Assembly (NCBI GenBank): GCA_963791945.1
Contig: CAWBUD010000002.1
Location: 620,001-684,000 of the forward strand
Direction: 5' to 3'
Origin: PALSA-1003 sp963791945
GTDB lineage: Bacteria > Pseudomonadota > Gammaproteobacteria > Burkholderiales > Casimicrobiaceae
Length of the DNA stretch: 64,000 nucleotides
Position numbers and translations under genes: made by a program. Shown piece after piece: positions 61,935 through 64,000 of this stretch. Position 1 is the first letter of the stretch. Each line of letters opens with the position of its first letter. The notes under the pieces are model-generated. The model saw nothing but the letters and a program-made list of their open reading frames with translations. It did not search any database and had not been told where the DNA came from.

Positions 61935-63183
61935 GCCCCGGGTCGTGGTGCTTTCGACGCTGTTTCCGCATGCGGCGCAGCCCACGACCGGCTTGTTCAT
62001 TCGCGAGCGGATGTTCCGCGTGGCGAGAGCGATTCCGCTGACCGTCGTCGCGCCGGCGCCGTGGTTCCCGCTGCAGGGACTTCTGCGCAGGTGGCGGCCG
62101 CACTTCCGTCCTCCGGGCCCGGCGAAAGAAACGCAGCAAGGCATCGAGATCCGCCGCCCGCGGTTCCTGTCGGTCCCGGGTGCCTGCAAGTGGCTCGACG
62201 GGTTTTCGATGGCAGTGTGCTGCCTGCCGCTGCTCACCTCGCTCAAGCGTCGATCCGCCTGCAACATCATCGACGCTCACTTCGCGTACCCCGAAGGCTA
62301 CGCGGCTGCGCTCCTGGGCCGCTGGCTGGGCATCCCCGTGTGCATTACGCTGCGCGGGACCGAGGTGCCGCTCGCCCGCGACCGGCGGCGTCGCCGCCGG
62401 ATGATCGCCGCGCTCGGGCACGCGACGCGGATTTTCGCGGTGTCGGAGTCTCTCAAGCGCCACGCCATCGACATGGGCATCGACTCCCAGAAGATCGTGG
62501 TGGTCACCAACGGCGTCGATACCCTTAAGTTTCATCGCATCGAGCAGGCGGCCGCGCGGCGCTCGCTCGGACTCCGCGGCGAAGGCCCGGTGCTCGTGTC
62601 CGTCGGTGCACTCGTCGAGCGCAAGGGCTTTCATCGCGTGCTCGAATGCCTTCCCGAGTTGCGCCGGCGCTTCCCCGGGCTGCGCTACCTCATCGTCGGC
62701 GGTCCCGGACCGGAAGGCGATTGGAGCGCCGAGCTGCAACGCCTGGTGGACGACCTCGGTTTGCGCGATTGCGTCGCATTCCTGGGATCGATCGCACCGG
62801 AAGCGCTCAAGGTGCCTCTCTCCGCGTCCGACCTGTTCGTGCTCGCGACCCGCAACGAAGGCTGGGCCAACGTCCTGCTGGAGGCGATGGCCTGCGGGCT
62901 TCCGGTCGTCGCCACCGATGTCGGTGGCAACGCCGAAGTCGTTTCCGACGAGCGCCTGGGGCTCGTCGTCCCGTTCGGCGATCGGGAACGATTGACGCGC
63001 GCCATCGCGGACGCGCTTGTGCGTCGATGGGACCGCGACGGCATCGTCGCTTACGCCGAAGGACACAGCTGGGAGCGCCGGGTGAAGACGCTGGCCGACG
63101 AATTCATCGCCATCGCCTCGCGCAACACGACCGCGGCAAGCCGCGCGAGCGCTGCGTCGGCGAAGGCATGGTTGCGGAGCTAG
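61912..63183 (+). CDS. Glycosyltransferase family 4 (fourth of four)
   Basis: GT4-type enzyme of 423 residues: VVLSTLFPHAAQPTTGLFIR at the N-terminus, IIDAHFAYPEGYAAALLG, ITLRGTEVPLARD, then the donor domain VTNGVDTLKF, VSVGALVERKGFHRVLE, LGSIAPEALKVPLSASDLFV and LEAMACGLPVVATDVGGNAE. Two ATGs (61912 and 61921) are possible; both overlap the previous gene, so translation is coupled. An Ala/Ser-rich tail ends the protein. Confidence 0.9.
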   Translation: MQRMPPPEPRVVVLSTLFPHAAQPTTGLFIRERMFRVARAIPLTVVAPAPWFPLQGLLRRWRPHFRPPGPAKETQQGIEIRRPRFLSVPGACKWLDGFSMAVCCLPLLTSLKRRSACNIIDAHFAYPEGYAAALLGRWLGIPVCITLRGTEVPLARDRRRRRRMIAALGHATRIFAVSESLKRHAIDMGIDSQKIVVVTNGVDTLKFHRIEQAAARRSLGLRGEGPVLVSVGALVERKGFHRVLECLPELRRRFPGLRYLIVGGPGPEGDWSAELQRLVDDLGLRDCVAFLGSIAPEALKVPLSASDLFVLATRNEGWANVLLEAMACGLPVVATDVGGNAEVVSDERLGLVVPFGDRERLTRAIADALVRRWDRDGIVAYAEGHSWERRVKTLADEFIAIASRNTTAASRASAASAKAWLRS

Positions 63184-63187
63184 AGCC

Positions 63188-64000
63188 TTGCCTCCTCCCT
63201 GGTTCTCGCGTCGCGTCGTGTACCCGCTGCAGGAGAGATTGCTGCATCGGCCGACCTTCGCCTACCTGGAAAGCCTCGAGAAGAGCCAGTGGCTGGAACG
63301 AGCCGACATCGAAGCCTTGCAGTCGCGGAAGCTCTCGGCATTGCTCCGAACGGCCGCGGAGCACAGCCCGTGGCATGCGGAGCGCATCCGCGCGGCGGAC
63401 ATCGACGTCGACGATGGCGAATCGCTCACGCTCGAGGTCTTGCGGCGGCTTCCGCGGATGACGCGAGAGGACGCGCGCGAGAACGTCGACCGGATCGTCT
63501 GGACGCGAGTGCCGGGCGGCGCGGCGCGCTACAACACCGGAGGCTCGAGCGGCGAACCGCTGATTTTTTATTTCGGCCGGTCGCGCCAGGCCTCGGACGC
63601 CGCGGGGCGCATGCGGGCCCGGCGCTGGTGGGGCGTCGACGTGGGGGACCGCGAAGTGTATCTGTGGGGCGCGCCGGCGGAGCTCGACAAGACCGATCGG
63701 ATCAAGACCATTCGCGATGGCCTGCTGAATCAGCTCGTGCTCAACGCGTTCGCGATGTCATCGTCCGCCATGGATCGCTATCTCGAAGCGATCGAAGCCT
63801 TCCGGCCACGGTGCATCTACGGCTACGCGAGCAGCGTGGCGTTGCTCGCGGCACGCGCCCTGGCGAAAGGACGACGACTGCCGCTTCCGGAGCTGCGCGT
63901 CGTGTGTGCGACCGGCGAGCCGCTGTACGCGCACCAGCGGCAGGTCATTGCGCAGGCCTTCGGCGTTCCGGTGGCGAACGAGTTCGGCAGTCGCGACATC
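63188..64000 (+). CDS. PaaK/CapK-like adenylate-forming enzyme (3' end outside window)
   Basis: N-terminal 271 residues of a phenylacetate-CoA-ligase-like (CapK-type) protein. The adenylate-forming P-loop NTGGSSGEPL is clear, followed by IYGYASSVALLA and VCATGEPLYAHQR, and the visible part ends in NEFGSRDI, matching the E-Y/F-GSxE core of the family. Start is a TTG at 63188, four bases after the preceding stop; no ATG or GTG gives the full N-terminus. CapK-like proteins occur in capsule and EPS loci, where the substrate is unknown; acyl activation for polymer decoration is an inference. Confidence 0.85.
   Translation, partial: MPPPWFSRRVVYPLQERLLHRPTFAYLESLEKSQWLERADIEALQSRKLSALLRTAAEHSPWHAERIRAADIDVDDGESLTLEVLRRLPRMTREDARENVDRIVWTRVPGGAARYNTGGSSGEPLIFYFGRSRQASDAAGRMRARRWWGVDVGDREVYLWGAPAELDKTDRIKTIRDGLLNQLVLNAFAMSSSAMDRYLEAIEAFRPRCIYGYASSVALLAARALAKGRRLPLPELRVVCATGEPLYAHQRQVIAQAFGVPVANEFGSRDI

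Noticed and set aside
58728..62270. Very long minus-strand open frame (1180 codons) opposite the amidotransferase and a glycosyltransferase
   Set aside because: It mirrors strong plus-strand genes with clear motifs; its product is Arg/Ala/Asp/His-rich without any domain. Long antisense frames are expected at this GC content.

Overview
The window reads as one contiguous chromosomal piece from a high-GC Gram-negative bacterium, most likely a betaproteobacterium. The reasons are the gene order gyrA-pheA-hisC-tyrA-aroA-cmk-rpsA-ihfB-lapA-lapB-pyrF, the dapD-map-glnD block, an AlgZ/AlgR-type LytTR two-component pair, a phasin (which implies polyhydroxyalkanoate storage) and a complete-looking XrtA (EpsH-type exosortase) exopolysaccharide locus. 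The order or genus cannot be settled from the sequence alone. No rRNA, tRNA, CRISPR array or transposase gene was seen.

Layout. 1-405: 3' end of a peptide deformylase. 648-1268: a secreted protein I do not recognise. 1296-8932 (minus strand): dapC, a LytTR-type sensor kinase and its regulator, dapD, map and glnD, covering lysine/cell-wall precursor supply, N-terminal methionine removal and nitrogen sensing. 8934-9791: a lone GspC-like gene, divergent from dapC with start codons one base apart. 9853-13449 (minus): gph, ubiG, an MtaD-like deaminase and an OmpA-family protein with a clear terminator and a promoter candidate. 13788-26313 (plus): gyrA, the aromatic amino-acid cluster pheA-hisC-tyrA-aroA, then cmk, rpsA, ihfB, lapA, lapB and pyrF. 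The serC gene that commonly sits between gyrA and pheA is absent. A 286-bp MITE-like element with 20-bp terminal inverted repeats lies between ihfB and lapA. 26310-31703: ugd, hldE1, radA, a zinc alcohol dehydrogenase and the phasin.

31704-64000 is the XrtA locus. A near-consensus sigma-54 promoter (31990-32005) precedes epsB. The same gene run encodes the histidine kinase PrsK, the sigma-54 activator PrsR and the TPR lipoprotein PrsT, so a self-controlled RpoN regulon is likely. Next come two sugar-nucleotide genes (a TviB-type dehydrogenase and a WbpP/TviC-type epimerase) and an inserted envelope trio (lytic transglycosylase, trypsin-like protease, YdcF/DUF218 protein). The export and chain-length module follows (OPX lipoprotein, Wzz-type protein, tyrosine autokinase, outer-membrane protein, ATPase). 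The rest is wecB, a polysaccharide deacetylase, a FemAB protein, four glycosyltransferases, exosortase XrtA fused to EpsI, an asparagine-synthase-type amidotransferase and, cut by the window end, a PaaK/CapK-like adenylate-forming enzyme. The predicted polymer probably contains N-acetylated hexosamine and hexosaminuronic acid units. No PEP-CTERM substrate protein is encoded in the window.

Main oddities: three apparent single-base reading-frame breaks within 1.1 kb, in the outer-membrane protein and the ATPase (near 50181, 50409 and 51210-51280); the MITE-like element; the sigma-54 promoter with upstream GTCAC repeats; and two short AT-rich, low-GC-codon islands inside radA and cmk.
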